Notes under the pieces: model-generated
What the model saw: the letters and a program-made list of their open reading frames with translations, nothing else
What the model was told of the DNA's origin: nothing
The model's database searches: none
Shown here: positions 1-9,164 of the stretch, one piece after another
Numbering within the stretch: position 1 is the stretch's first letter
Layout: every line of letters begins with the position of its first letter
Source of the DNA: Elizabethkingia sp. YR214
GTDB lineage: Bacteria > Bacteroidota > Bacteroidia > Flavobacteriales > Weeksellaceae
NCBI RefSeq assembly: GCF_003058195.1
Contig: NZ_QBUH01000001.1
Location: 372,001 to 436,000 of the forward strand
Direction of reading: 5' to 3'
DNA: 64,000 nucleotides
Translations under genes and position numbers: made by a program

Positions 1-1240
1 GAGGAGCAACTTTAGCTGTATTTTCAACGTCTTGCTTCTGTCTAGGTTTAGAAACTTGTTCTACTTCCGATTTTGGCTGCGTCGGTCTGTTTTCCTGTTT
101 ATTGTTATTATTAGGCTTCTGGCTTTTCTGTCTGTTACGGCTGTTTTTGCTTTTTCTTTCAAAACGATCCACATTATTCTCCTGAATAAGGTCTACAGTC
201 TGCAAAGGTTTATCGTCTACCTTATAATCTTCTAATGGCGGAATCTTTTCACCTCTCTTATTCATTCCAATAAACTTCTTCACAATCTGGATATCCAAAT
301 CGTACCAGCTCATAGAATTTTCCACATAAGCAAACCACATTTTTCGTTTGAAAACGTCGATTTTTATACAGAAAGCTCTTCCTTTTTCGGTATCTAAAAC
401 AGTCGATGAAGATGGAAAATCACTAAGAGCATCAACATAACTATCCAGCTCATAATTAAGACAACATTTCAGTTTACCACACTGACCTGCTAATTTCTGC
501 GGATTAATACTTAGCTGCTGGTATCTTGCAGCTTGTGTATTTACAGAGCGGAAGTCTGTTAACCACGTGGAACAGCATAATTCGCGTCCACAAGAACCTA
601 TACCTCCTACTTTAGCAGCTTCCTGGCGATAACCAATCTGCTTCATATCAATCTTTGTACGGAAAGCAACAGCATATTCTTTAATAAGCTGTCTAAAGTC
701 TACTCTTCCTTCCGCAGTATAATAGAATGTTATTTTTGCTCCGTCTCCCTGATATTCGATATCGGTAATCTTCATTTCAAGATTGAGATTCCGAGCAATT
801 TTCCTTGCCTCCAGCTTAATAGCATCCTCCTTTCTACGAGCTTCCTGCCAGATTTCCACATCTTTAGCCGAAGCAACTCGGTATACTTTTAGGGCCTGAT
901 CTTCTGAGATCTTTTTCTTTTTCATTTGGATTTTCACCAGTTCTCCAGTGAGGCTCACTACACCTATATCATGTCCGGGACTTGATTCTACTGTGATAAC
1001 ACTACCCATATGAAGCGGTAGTTTATTTACATTATGATAAAAAGCTTTACGGTCATTCTTAAACCTTACTTCTACATAATGACATTGATTCGATGTAGGC
1101 TGAGCTACATTGGATAACCAGTCAAAAACGCTTAATTTATAACTATTCCCGCAGGTATCTACATTTTCACAGCCATTCGAGGAGATTTTCGGCCCACACG
1201 AATGGGAAGAATCGCCGGATGTCTTACATCCACAACTCAT
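1..1240 (-). CDS. ricT: RicT/YaaT-like PSP1 domain protein (3' part cut by window edge)
   Basis: I translated this reading frame by hand from the ATG complement at 1238-1240; it stays open to the window edge, so about 413 residues are visible and the C-terminus is missing. The N-terminus is cysteine-rich (MSCGCKTSG, then further Cys before residue 30). The middle carries the PSP1 hallmarks GSCGRELCCSTWL and QCGKLKCCLNYE. After the domain comes a long Lys/Gln/Asn-rich tail. In Bacillus, RicT (YaaT) with RicA and RicF forms an Fe-S-binding complex affecting RNase Y and RNA maturation; the role in Bacteroidota is not established. The extra N-terminal cysteines and basic low-complexity tail are lineage additions. 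Confidence 0.85.
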   Translation of the reverse strand, partial: MSCGCKTSGDSSHSCGPKISSNGCENVDTCGNSYKLSVFDWLSNVAQPTSNQCHYVEVRFKNDRKAFYHNVNKLPLHMGSVITVESSPGHDIGVVSLTGELVKIQMKKKKISEDQALKVYRVASAKDVEIWQEARRKEDAIKLEARKIARNLNLEMKITDIEYQGDGAKITFYYTAEGRVDFRQLIKEYAVAFRTKIDMKQIGYRQEAAKVGGIGSCGRELCCSTWLTDFRSVNTQAARYQQLSINPQKLAGQCGKLKCCLNYELDSYVDALSDFPSSSTVLDTEKGRAFCIKIDVFKRKMWFAYVENSMSWYDLDIQIVKKFIGMNKRGEKIPPLEDYKVDDKPLQTVDLIQENNVDRFERKSKNSRNRQKSQKPNNNNKQENRPTQPKSEVEQVSKPRQKQDVENTAKVAP

Positions 1241-1264
1241 ATTTTCTATTTATATTAATTACTG

Positions 1265-1272
1265 CAAATTTA
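1265..1272 (-). promoter_or_regulatory. -7 promoter element (TAAATTTG) for ricT
   Basis: On the minus strand this reads TAAATTTG, an exact match to the Bacteroidota -7 consensus TAnnTTTG, 24 nt before the ricT ATG. No clear -33 TTG was identified at the expected distance. Confidence 0.6.
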
Positions 1273-1459
1273 TAATATTTTTTTGATGCTTTTTTTATTT
1301 TATATTTTTCACAATCAGGTATGTTTTAATAACATTTTCTCAAATAATAAAACCTATTATTAAAAATATAAAAACAGTACTATTTCTGAATACTCCGCTA
1401 ATTTAACAAATACAAAAATTAAACAAAAAAACAAGGCCCCTTAAACGCTCCTAATATAG

Positions 1460-1467
1460 TATATTTG
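1460..1467 (+). promoter_or_regulatory. Upstream -7 element (TATATTTG) ahead of the FadL-like gene
   Basis: Exact TAnnTTTG match 120 nt before the ATG at 1587. With the second match at 1555-1562 it suggests tandem promoters. The remainder of the 1241-1586 intergenic region is very AT-rich and I see no hairpin or ORF in it. Confidence 0.4.
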
Positions 1468-1536
1468 TAGCTAAATAGTATTTTAAACATAGTTTTTCTT
1501 CCGATAAAACCTTAAATATTAACGAAGAATTAACAA

Positions 1537-1562
1537 TTGTAAATAAAATAATTTTATATTTG
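1537..1562 (+). promoter_or_regulatory. Proximal promoter (TTG / TATATTTG) of the FadL-like gene
   Basis: TTG at 1537-1539 could be the -33 element and TATATTTG at 1555-1562 the -7 element; the 15-nt spacer is a little short. Transcription would start near 1568, so the in-frame TTG at 1560 cannot be the start codon. This supports the ATG at 1587. Confidence 0.6.
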
Positions 1563-1586
1563 AGAAAATTAATTATTCCAGTAATT

Positions 1587-2825
1587 ATGAAAAAAGTTTT
1601 TTTATCTGTAGCACTAGCAGCAAGTATGGCAACATATGCAGGTGGTTTCAGGCTATCCTTACAAGGGGTTAAGCAACTTGCAATGGCTCATACCAGTGCT
1701 CACACAGAAGATGCCAGTGTAGCATTCTTCAACCCGGCAGGTATTTCATTTATCCCTTCTAAGCTTAGCGTTGCAGCTGGGGGCTTTGGGGTAAAAACAT
1801 CAATGACTTTTCAGAATCCTTCAACATTACAATCTTACAAAACAGACAATCCTATTAGTACTCCGATATATGCGGCAGTAACTTATAAGGTTTTAGAGAA
1901 TGTTTCTGTTGGTTTCAGTTTCACAACACCATATGGCAGCCACCTGATTTGGGATAAGAACTGGGAAGGCAGAGAAGTTGTTCAGGAACTAAATCTAAGA
2001 TCTTTCTTCTTCCAGCCTATGATCTCCGTGAAATTAGCACCGTGGATGTCTGTGGGGGTTAGCTATATCCACGCAACAGGAAAGCTGGACTGGACAAAAA
2101 CGGCTACACTTGTTAATGGTGAAGCAAATCTAAAAGATGAAAAAGCAAAAGGTAATGGATTTGGATTAGGTTTCTATTTCCGTCCGGACGAAAAATTAGA
2201 CATCTCTATTGCATACCGTTCTGCAGTAGATATGAAAGCAAACAATGGTACTGTGCAGCTTAGCAATGTCTCGCCAGCGTTATATCCTGCATTAGGATTA
2301 AACAGCACCGGAGCAGATTCTTTCAAGGCAATGTTACCATTAGTTGATGAATATACAATTGGTTTAACTTATAAAGTAACTCCAAGATGGTCAGTTTCAG
2401 GGGACTTCAACTATTACGGATGGGATCGTTACAGCAAGTTGAATATCAACTTTGCTAACGCAAAATTAGGAAATGACCCAAGCGATATGAGAGTTTATTC
2501 GGCTCCTAAAAACTTCAAAAACACGAAATCTTACAGAGTTGGTACACAATACTGGTTTACTGATATGATTGCCGGAAGACTTGGATATTACTATGATGAG
2601 TCTCCTTACAACGATAACCAATTTAGCCCGGAAACTCCTTCTATGAATAACAATGTACTAACAGGGGGTATTGGATTGAAGTTTGGAAAACTTGGAGTAG
2701 ACTTAGCAGCCAGCTACAATTTCTACAAGAGCAGAACTGTTAGCAATGACTTCTACAACATGAGCGGACAGATAAAAGGAAGTGCTTTTATCTTCGGACT
2801 TGGCCTTTCATATAATGCATTTTAA
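1587..2825 (+). CDS. FadL/OmpP1-family outer membrane transporter
   Basis: A 412-residue beta-barrel protein of the OmpP1/FadL/TodX family, which moves hydrophobic compounds such as fatty acids across the outer membrane. It has a signal peptide (MKKVFLSVALAASMATYAGG) followed directly by the family-typical FRLSLQGVKQLAMAHTSAH and the DASVAFFNPAGISF motif (plug/N-terminal NPA region). The end is a barrel strand finishing in Phe (GLGLSYNAF). The frame extends up to a TTG at 1560, but that codon lies inside the promoter, so the ATG at 1587 is preferred. The next gene, 11 nt downstream, encodes a GDSL/SGNH lipoprotein, so the pair may release and import lipids; that coupling is inference. Confidence 0.88.
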   Translation: MKKVFLSVALAASMATYAGGFRLSLQGVKQLAMAHTSAHTEDASVAFFNPAGISFIPSKLSVAAGGFGVKTSMTFQNPSTLQSYKTDNPISTPIYAAVTYKVLENVSVGFSFTTPYGSHLIWDKNWEGREVVQELNLRSFFFQPMISVKLAPWMSVGVSYIHATGKLDWTKTATLVNGEANLKDEKAKGNGFGLGFYFRPDEKLDISIAYRSAVDMKANNGTVQLSNVSPALYPALGLNSTGADSFKAMLPLVDEYTIGLTYKVTPRWSVSGDFNYYGWDRYSKLNINFANAKLGNDPSDMRVYSAPKNFKNTKSYRVGTQYWFTDMIAGRLGYYYDESPYNDNQFSPETPSMNNNVLTGGIGLKFGKLGVDLAASYNFYKSRTVSNDFYNMSGQIKGSAFIFGLGLSYNAF

Positions 2826-2836
2826 TCTTGAATAAC

Positions 2837-4318
2837 ATGAAAAAATATATTTTAACATCATTATCTGTTGCTTCATTTCTTGCTTTATCGAGCTGTAAAA
2901 CAGACTTCGATCAAAATGTATCAAGCATAAAGCCTACAAGTGGTGATGCTGACTTTAGCAACTATGTATCCTTAGGAAACTCTTTAACTTCAGGATTCAG
3001 AGACAATGCTCTTTATCTTGACGGACAGAAGGAATCTTACCCTTCCATAATTGCAGCTCAAATGAAACTTGCTGGCGGAGGTGATTTCAAACAACCTTTT
3101 ATGCCTAATAATACAGGTGGATTTACAGATCTTAAAGACGATAAAGGCAATATTATATACTCGGGAAAACTAAACTTACAGGTGGTAAGCGGAGCTCTTT
3201 CTCCAGTTCCTTCAGCACCAGCAGCAGCATTAGACAATATTACATCAGGAGGACCATACAACAATATGGGAGTACCTGGAGCTAAATCATACCATTTGTT
3301 AGCTGACGGTTATGGAAATACTGAGTATGCCAAGGCAGGAAAAGCAAATCCTTATTTTGCAAGATTTGCCAGTTCTTCATCAACTAGTGTTATAAAAGAT
3401 GCAGTTGCAAAGAAACCTACTTTCTTCTCTTTATGGATTGGTAACAATGATGTATTAAGCTATGCAACTAGCGGTGGAGCAGGAAAAGATCAGAAAGGAA
3501 ATATTAATCCTGCTACTTATGGTAGTAATGATATTTCTGACCCACAAGTTGTTGCCGGATCTATTGAACAAGTGGTCGTTGCTTTAAAAGCAGCCGGAAC
3601 AACAAAAGGCATTCTTGCTAATATCCCGGATGTATCAACAATACCATTCTTTACAACTGTTCCCGCTAGGCCAATAACAGGTTTAACAGCAGATCAGGTA
3701 GCTGCCTTGAACTCTGCTCAGGCATATGGAAAGTATAATGCAGGACTAGCAACTGCAAAAGGTGCAGGTTTATTATCAGATACAGAATACCAACAAAGGT
3801 TAATCAAATTTACTGCTGGTGCAACTATTAATGGAGCTGTAATTGTAGATAAAGATTTGACTAATCTATCTGCATTAGGAATTCCTAGCTACAGACAAAC
3901 AACAGCAAAAGATATGATTATCTTACCTGCTTCGACTTTATTAAAGTCAGGATCAGGGACTCAAACAGCACTTGAAGATCAATACGTGCTAACTGAGAAA
4001 GAAGCTGCGAAGGTAGCAACTGCGGTAACAGCGTATAATGCTGCAATTGCTGCAATTGCACAGAAATATGGTTTAGCTTTAGTTGATGCTAATTCAAAAA
4101 TGAAAGAACTGAGTTCTCAGTCAGGAATTCAATACAATGGTGTAAAATATACTGCAACATTTGTTACTGGTGGGTCTTTCTCTCTTGATGGTGTACACTT
4201 AACAGGTCGTGGCTATGCAGTTATTGCAAATGAGTTTATTAAGGCAATTAATAAAACTTACAAATCTACTCTAACACAGGTTAATCCTAACGATTACTCT
4301 GGCGTTAAATTCCCGTAA
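2837..4318 (+). CDS. SGNH/GDSL-like hydrolase lipoprotein
   Basis: A 493-residue lipoprotein (signal ending LALSSC-K). Block I is YVSLGNSLTSG, with GNSL in place of GDSL and the presumed nucleophilic Ser. Block III is WIGNNDVLSYA (GxND). Block V is SLDGVHLTGRGYAVIA (DxxH). All catalytic blocks of an SGNH esterase/lipase are therefore recognisable, with a long insert between blocks III and V. The frame could begin at TTG 2828, but ATG 2837 starts a clean lipoprotein signal. Located immediately after the FadL-like gene and followed by a strong terminator, so the two probably form one operon. Substrate unknown; likely surface or periplasmic ester hydrolysis. Confidence 0.8.
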   Translation: MKKYILTSLSVASFLALSSCKTDFDQNVSSIKPTSGDADFSNYVSLGNSLTSGFRDNALYLDGQKESYPSIIAAQMKLAGGGDFKQPFMPNNTGGFTDLKDDKGNIIYSGKLNLQVVSGALSPVPSAPAAALDNITSGGPYNNMGVPGAKSYHLLADGYGNTEYAKAGKANPYFARFASSSSTSVIKDAVAKKPTFFSLWIGNNDVLSYATSGGAGKDQKGNINPATYGSNDISDPQVVAGSIEQVVVALKAAGTTKGILANIPDVSTIPFFTTVPARPITGLTADQVAALNSAQAYGKYNAGLATAKGAGLLSDTEYQQRLIKFTAGATINGAVIVDKDLTNLSALGIPSYRQTTAKDMIILPASTLLKSGSGTQTALEDQYVLTEKEAAKVATAVTAYNAAIAAIAQKYGLALVDANSKMKELSSQSGIQYNGVKYTATFVTGGSFSLDGVHLTGRGYAVIANEFIKAINKTYKSTLTQVNPNDYSGVKFP

Positions 4319-4343
4319 ATCAAATATTTAAATATTAATTATA

Positions 4344-4375
4344 AAAACCACTCGAGCAATTGAGTGGTTTTTTTT
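4344..4375 (+). terminator. Rho-independent terminator after the FadL/SGNH pair
   Basis: Ten-base stem AAAACCACTC / GAGTGGTTTT with an 8-nt loop, followed by a run of T. The T run merges directly into the -7 element of prs. Confidence 0.85.
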
Positions 4376-4382
4376 AAATTTG
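4375..4382 (+). promoter_or_regulatory. -7 promoter element (TAAATTTG) of prs
   Basis: Exact TAnnTTTG match 19 nt before the prs ATG. It abuts the U-tract of the preceding terminator, so the -33 region lies within the hairpin. Confidence 0.65.
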
Positions 4383-4401
4383 CACCAAATAAAAAGTAAA
4401 G

Positions 4402-5343
4402 ATGATTGAGAGTCAACCAACCTACCTTTTCTCTACAAGAACTAGTAAAGAACTGGCAGAGAAAATTGCTACCCACTATGGCCAGAATCTTGGAGCCATT
4501 AATATCTTAAATTTTAGCGATGGCGAATTTGAGCCTATATTAGAACAGTCTGTAAGAGGCGGAAGGGTATTCTTAATTGGATCAACATTTCCTCCGGCAG
4601 ACAATCTGTTAGAACTTCTTCTAATGATTGATGCTGCAAAGAGAGCATCCGCAAAAAACATTACAGTTGTTATCCCTTACTACGGATTGGCAAGACAAGA
4701 CAGAAAAGATAAGCCAAGAGCTCCAATAGGTGCTAAATTAGTGGCAAATCTTTTAACAGCAGCTGGTGCTACAAGAATCATGACAATGGATCTACACGCA
4801 GATCAGATTCAGGGATTCTTCGAAATTCCGGTAGACCATTTGTATGCTTCTACAATTTTCATAGACTACATTCAGTCTTTAAATATTGAAAACCTTACTA
4901 TTGCATCTCCAGATATGGGAGGAGCTAAAAGAGCTAAAAACTATGCTGGCCACCTTGGTGCAGAAGTAGTAATCGCATATAAGGAAAGAAAAAAAGCTAA
5001 TGTTGTAGAAGAAATGTTCCTTATTGGTGATGTAAAAGACAGAAACGTTGTTCTTATAGACGATATGATCGATACAGCGGGGACTCTTTGCAAAGCTGCC
5101 GATATCCTTATGGAAAAAGGTGCTAAGACCGTAAGAGCAATGGCTACACACGGCGTACTTTCCGGAAAAGCATACGAAAACATCGAAAAATCTCAACTTT
5201 TAGAAGTAATCGTTACAGATACAATTCCTGTAAACACTGAATTATCTTCTAAAATTAAGGTATTATCATGTGCTCCGTTGTTTGCAGATGTTATGAGAAG
5301 TGTTCACGAACATCAATCTATTAGTGATAAATTTATTATTTAA
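4402..5343 (+). CDS. prs: Ribose-phosphate pyrophosphokinase
   Basis: A 313-residue enzyme making PRPP from ribose 5-phosphate and ATP, the entry metabolite for nucleotide, His, Trp and NAD synthesis. Visible signatures are the PRPP-synthetase motif DLHADQIQGFFEIPVDHLYA near residue 132, the flexible-loop region around YYGLARQDRKDK and the PRPP-binding loop VVLIDDMIDTAGT near residue 215. The length equals the usual 310-320. It is monocistronic, with its own promoter; the following L25 gene also has one. Confidence 0.97.
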   Translation: MIESQPTYLFSTRTSKELAEKIATHYGQNLGAINILNFSDGEFEPILEQSVRGGRVFLIGSTFPPADNLLELLLMIDAAKRASAKNITVVIPYYGLARQDRKDKPRAPIGAKLVANLLTAAGATRIMTMDLHADQIQGFFEIPVDHLYASTIFIDYIQSLNIENLTIASPDMGGAKRAKNYAGHLGAEVVIAYKERKKANVVEEMFLIGDVKDRNVVLIDDMIDTAGTLCKAADILMEKGAKTVRAMATHGVLSGKAYENIEKSQLLEVIVTDTIPVNTELSSKIKVLSCAPLFADVMRSVHEHQSISDKFII

Positions 5344-5354
5344 AAAATAATTAA

Positions 5355-5362
5355 TATCTTTG
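5355..5362 (+). promoter_or_regulatory. -7 promoter element (TATCTTTG) of the L25 gene
   Basis: Exact TAnnTTTG match in the short prs-rplY spacer, 38 nt before the ATG. Confidence 0.65.
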
Positions 5363-5400
5363 CACTCGAAAAATTTTAAACATTTTAAAATTCATTTATA

Positions 5401-6039
5401 ATGAAATCTATTACAATTCAAGGTACAAAAAGAGAAAGCGTGGGCAAAAAGTCTACAAAAGCTTTACGTGATGCTGAATTAGTTCCTTGTGTTGTTTATG
5501 GAGGTACTGAAATTTTAAACTTCTCTACAGAAGAGAGAAGCTTTAAGGCTTTAGTTTACACTCCTGAAGCACACACGGTATCTATTGAGGTTGATGGTCA
5601 GGTAATCCCAGCTGTTCTTCAGGACATTCAGTTCCACCCAATTACTGACAAAATTTTACATGTTGACTTCTACCAATTATCAGAAGATAAGCCTGTAATT
5701 ATGGAAGTTCCTGTAAGAATTACAGGACGTGCAAAAGGTGTTGTTAGAGGTGGTGTTTTACGCCAGTCTTTCAGAAAATTGAAGATAAAAGCTCTTCCAG
5801 CTAACTTACCAGATGAAGTTGTTGTTGATGTTACTAAACTAAACATTGGTAACAAAATCTATGTTGGTGATATCAAAACTGACGTTTATGCATTCATGCA
5901 CCCAGACAATGCAGTTATTGCAGCTGTTAAGATGTCTAGAAATGCAATGAAAGCAGGAGCTGCAGCTGATGATGACGATGAAGAAGAAACTGTATCTCCA
6001 GATGTTCCGACAACTGAAGAAAAATCTTTCGAAGGATAA
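5401..6039 (+). CDS. rplY: 50S ribosomal protein L25/general stress protein Ctc
   Basis: A 212-residue long-form L25 (Ctc/TL5 type) that binds 5S rRNA. The N-terminal L25 domain (about 1-95) opens with the typical block of Arg/Lys and [13 protein letters not shown]. The TL5 domain (about 100-185) includes [23 protein letters not shown]. The tail is very acidic (DDDDEEE). The prs-ctc order is common across bacteria. It is followed by a clear terminator that faces the leftward TolC gene. Confidence 0.95.
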   Translation: MKSITIQGTKRESVGKKSTKALRDAELVPCVVYGGTEILNFSTEERSFKALVYTPEAHTVSIEVDGQVIPAVLQDIQFHPITDKILHVDFYQLSEDKPVIMEVPVRITGRAKGVVRGGVLRQSFRKLKIKALPANLPDEVVVDVTKLNIGNKIYVGDIKTDVYAFMHPDNAVIAAVKMSRNAMKAGAAADDDDEEETVSPDVPTTEEKSFEG

Positions 6040-6062
6040 GATCCCCAGAATATTTAAAAATA

Positions 6063-6088
6063 AAATCCCGCTTTATGCGGGATTTTTC
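6063..6088 (+). terminator. Rho-independent terminator after rplY
   Basis: Stem AAATCCCGC / GCGGGATTT with loop TTTAT and a following T run. It sits between convergent genes and may act for both. Confidence 0.9.
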
Positions 6089-6135
6089 ATTTAGAACCTT
6101 ATTTAAAAAATATTTGAAGAATAATTTTTTATCAA

Positions 6136-7458
6136 TTATAAACTCAACGGTATCCCTGCATAGAAATTTAGTAATTTCTGACTAAACAGATAATTGTACT
6201 TTGCCTGTGCTACAGAGCCCTGAGCATTTGCATAGTTATTACGCGCAATATTCAGGTCATAAATTGTAGTTTTCCCGGCATCATAACTTTTCTGAGCAAA
6301 ATCCAAAGCCAATCCTGTACTCTTTTCTGCTTCCTGTGCTGCCAGATACTTTTCATAATTAGCATTAACGTCAAATGCCGCCTTCTGCACATTTTCTTTA
6401 ACAGCTTGTTTCTGCTGTGCCAATGAGTTTTTGGCAATTTCTTCATTAATCTTAGCCTGCTCTACCTGTACTTTTGTATTTCCCTGATTAAAAATCGGAA
6501 TGTTAGCAGAAAGACCTAACTGTTGAGAAAAGTTGTCTTTATACTGCTTAAACAATGGTGGTGCAGTATACTGATTCTGATTTAGCGATGTATAATAGTT
6601 AGTTCCTATACCCGCATTTCCTGTTATTGAAGGCCAATAAGCAGCTTTTGTTATCAAAGTTTGGGTTTCAGATGATTTTATTCTTGATTCGGCCGCTTTA
6701 ATCTGAGGCTGAGTTTCATATGCTTTGTTTAAAACACTATCATCGGATACTAAAGGGGCGGCTAGTCCATCTATTCTATGATCTTCTACATCAAAAGTTT
6801 TATAATCTGCTAATTGTAATAACTGCGCCAGATTAAACAAAGCTCTTTCAGTCTCAATACGAGCGTTACTAAGATTTTGCTTTTCTCTTGCTAATGCAGC
6901 TTCAGCTTCATACTGAACAGTCAAAGGAGTTGTGCCCACATCTGTTGTCATCTTTGCTTTATCAAAAGCCTTCTGAGCATTGTTTACAGCACTCTCATTA
7001 ATCTTTATAATTTCTTTATTCAGTAAAACCGAAAGATATTGCTGAGCAATCTGAAGCGAAACATCATTTTTCACCGTTTCCAGATCATAGATACTTGCCT
7101 CTATATCATAATTAGCCTTACGTACCTGCTTTTCCAGCCTGCCGTTATTATAGATAAGGATATTAGCTCCTAGTCCGATAGAGTTATTGTAGTTATCGGT
7201 ACGGTTAACAATACCTGTGTTTGTTATATTCTGTCCAAAGTTGGCATTATTGGATATAGACCCTCCCAGCGTAGGCAAAGAAGAATTTTTAGCCATTGAA
7301 AGATTTTTATCCTGAATCTGTTTATTGTACTGATTCTGTATGACTTTCAGATTATTTTTCATTGCATATTCTACGCATTCCTGCAAGGTCCATTTCTTTT
7401 GGGCACTTGCTGAAAAATAAAATCCAACGCATAACAATAAACAACAGATTTTCTTCAT
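6136..7458 (-). CDS. TolC-family outer membrane efflux protein
   Basis: A 440-residue TolC-like outer membrane channel component. The signal peptide ends FYFSASAQ and is followed by KKWTLQECVEYAMKNNLKVIQNQ, the standard start of TolC-family proteins. Two repeats of long Ala/Gln/Lys-rich helices follow, including LSNARIETERALFNLAQLL and the matching YDAGKTTIYDLNIARNNYANAQ. These channels work with a periplasmic adaptor and an inner-membrane pump, but neither partner is encoded next to it here, so it is an orphan copy. No exact TAnnTTTG was found in front of it. Confidence 0.92.
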   Translation of the reverse strand: MKKICCLLLCVGFYFSASAQKKWTLQECVEYAMKNNLKVIQNQYNKQIQDKNLSMAKNSSLPTLGGSISNNANFGQNITNTGIVNRTDNYNNSIGLGANILIYNNGRLEKQVRKANYDIEASIYDLETVKNDVSLQIAQQYLSVLLNKEIIKINESAVNNAQKAFDKAKMTTDVGTTPLTVQYEAEAALAREKQNLSNARIETERALFNLAQLLQLADYKTFDVEDHRIDGLAAPLVSDDSVLNKAYETQPQIKAAESRIKSSETQTLITKAAYWPSITGNAGIGTNYYTSLNQNQYTAPPLFKQYKDNFSQQLGLSANIPIFNQGNTKVQVEQAKINEEIAKNSLAQQKQAVKENVQKAAFDVNANYEKYLAAQEAEKSTGLALDFAQKSYDAGKTTIYDLNIARNNYANAQGSVAQAKYNYLFSQKLLNFYAGIPLSL

Positions 7459-7520
7459 AGTCTTGTTTTACTTCAATTAGACGTATAAAATATTGGTTTG
7501 TTACAACACACTTCCGAAAA

Positions 7521-8444
7521 TTATTTTTTCACCTCATTTTCCATTATAATCAATGCTTCCGTAAGGCTATTTGGTCTGTATCCCAGCCTCTCTTTTGCCA
7601 AAGAAAGATCAAACCCAGTTCTCACCGGTCTGTTTTTATCCTGCCCAATATCTTCTGATGAAATGGCTGTAATTAAGCTCTCATCCAGGTGATAAAACTG
7701 TGCAATTTTTCTGGCAAATTCTTCTATGCTGTATTCTTCCTCTCCACTAATGTTAAAGATTCCTTTAGCTTTCTTTTCTACTACCAGACGACAGGCCATA
7801 GCAAGATCATTAATAAAGGTAGGCATCCTCCAGTGATTGTTAACGACTTTAATTTCATTTCCTTCAGACAACATTTTCTTCGCCCATAAAACAAAATTTC
7901 CTCTGGCCGGATCATCCGAATTTCCATATACCAAAATAGTTCTTAGTATGGCATAGTCACATCCGGATTCTTCCAACTTCTCTTCTGCCAGAGCTTTGGT
8001 TCTTCCATATTCATTGACCGGACATTTCTTATCATCTTCTTTGTAAGGTCCGTTCAACCCGTCAAAAACAAAATCTGTTGATAATTGTATTACAAGACTT
8101 TCATGCTTTTTGGCCTGTTCTGCAATATTTACAACCGCATCAACATTAATGGCATATGCAAAATCTTTATCTTTTTCACACCCTTCTACATTGGTTACAG
8201 CTCCCGCATTGATAACAAAAGAAGGTTTGTACTCATTAAAAATATTGTTCACCTCTTCTTTATTGGCAATATCCAATTTTCTGAAGGTTGTATTTTCTGG
8301 TAAATCTGAAATTTTGTTTTCGCTAAGAGATGTTGCTATAATTCTATAAGACAGCCCCGAAAATTCTTTTATTAGGCGTCTTCCTAAAAAACCATTACTA
8401 CCTGTAATAAGAATTATCTGAAGATTATCATTTTTACCATTCAT
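7521..8444 (-). CDS. RmlD-like NAD(P)-dependent sugar-nucleotide reductase
   Basis: A 307-residue extended short-chain dehydrogenase. The N-terminal Rossmann motif is GSNGFLGRRL (GxxGxxG). The body matches the dTDP-4-dehydrorhamnose reductase family: INAGAVTNVEGCEKDKDFAYAINVDAV, LSTDFVFDG and the catalytic YGRTKALAEE (YxxxK). No other rhamnose-pathway gene is adjacent, so the substrate may be another nucleotide sugar. A near-consensus -7 element lies 21 nt upstream. It is transcribed towards the TolC gene with a 62-nt gap. Confidence 0.8.
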   Translation of the reverse strand: MNGKNDNLQIILITGSNGFLGRRLIKEFSGLSYRIIATSLSENKISDLPENTTFRKLDIANKEEVNNIFNEYKPSFVINAGAVTNVEGCEKDKDFAYAINVDAVVNIAEQAKKHESLVIQLSTDFVFDGLNGPYKEDDKKCPVNEYGRTKALAEEKLEESGCDYAILRTILVYGNSDDPARGNFVLWAKKMLSEGNEIKVVNNHWRMPTFINDLAMACRLVVEKKAKGIFNISGEEEYSIEEFARKIAQFYHLDESLITAISSEDIGQDKNRPVRTGFDLSLAKERLGYRPNSLTEALIIMENEVKK

Positions 8445-8464
8445 TTTTATTATATTTATTGATA

Positions 8465-8472
8465 CGAAGCTA
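8465..8472 (-). promoter_or_regulatory. Possible -7 element (TAGCTTCG) of the RmlD-like gene
   Basis: On the minus strand TAGCTTCG differs from TAnnTTTG at one base. Same variant ending (TTCG) as the element before the GG-leader peptide gene. Confidence 0.35.
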
Positions 8473-8507
8473 AAAAAGATATTTCAATATTTTACTAAAT
8501 TAGCGCA

Positions 8508-9161
8508 ATGTTTATTAAGGAATATATTTCTAAAGACTATCCCGCCTTTCATCTATCAGATTCTCTGGAAGAAGTTAAAGCTATTGTGCAGGACTTTGGC
8601 TACTCCCATATTTTTGTAAAAAAGAATAGTGTATTTCTTGGAAATATAAGTACAGAACTTATAGAGGAAAGTGAAGCCAAGCATCTTAATGAACTAAATC
8701 ATCATCTGGAAAGATTTGCAATGCTGGAAGACAGCACATCCCTGGACAGTATCAGACTTCTGCATACATTCAACGCAAATGTTGTTCCGATTATCAATCA
8801 GAATGAAAAGTACTTAGGCTACATTTCTTGCGAAGATGTTTTTGCGGATTTCTCCAAATACCCATTGTTTTCAGAAAACGGAGCTGTGTTAATTGTTGAG
8901 ACCGCTACCCGGAATTACTCTATGACCGAGATTGCTAAAATTGTAGAAAGTAATAATGGTAAATTTTACGGAGCCTTCATCTATCATATGACTGAAGAAA
9001 CGATTCAGATAGCACTGAAAATAAGCAGCGAGAACCTTAGTTCTATTGACGAAACATTTGACCGGTACAACTATATTGTGGTTCACAAATTTTACCACAA
9101 TGAAAAAGATGACTTATTAAAAGATCGTTTTGGTTTTTTACAAAAATATATGGAATTTTGA
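8508..9161 (+). CDS. CBS-domain protein upstream of NAD kinase
   Basis: A 217-residue cytoplasmic protein. Residues 1-60 and about 65-115 fit two CBS motifs, the pair that binds adenine nucleotides (for example FHLSDSLEEVKAIVQDFGYSHIFVKK is split across the first; VPIINQNEKYLGYIS closes the second). The C-terminal third, from AVLIVETATRNYSMTEIAKIV, looks ACT-like. It ends 3 nt before nadK, so the two are co-transcribed; a role in sensing adenylate or NAD status for the kinase is a plausible inference, not shown. The ATG at 8508 is the only good start. Confidence 0.8.
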   Translation: MFIKEYISKDYPAFHLSDSLEEVKAIVQDFGYSHIFVKKNSVFLGNISTELIEESEAKHLNELNHHLERFAMLEDSTSLDSIRLLHTFNANVVPIINQNEKYLGYISCEDVFADFSKYPLFSENGAVLIVETATRNYSMTEIAKIVESNNGKFYGAFIYHMTEETIQIALKISSENLSSIDETFDRYNYIVVHKFYHNEKDDLLKDRFGFLQKYMEF

Positions 9162-9164
9162 TTT

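Noticed and set aside
4879-5196. 105-codon frame antisense to prs
   Set aside because: Lies wholly within a highly conserved gene, has no promoter and no recognisable protein features.
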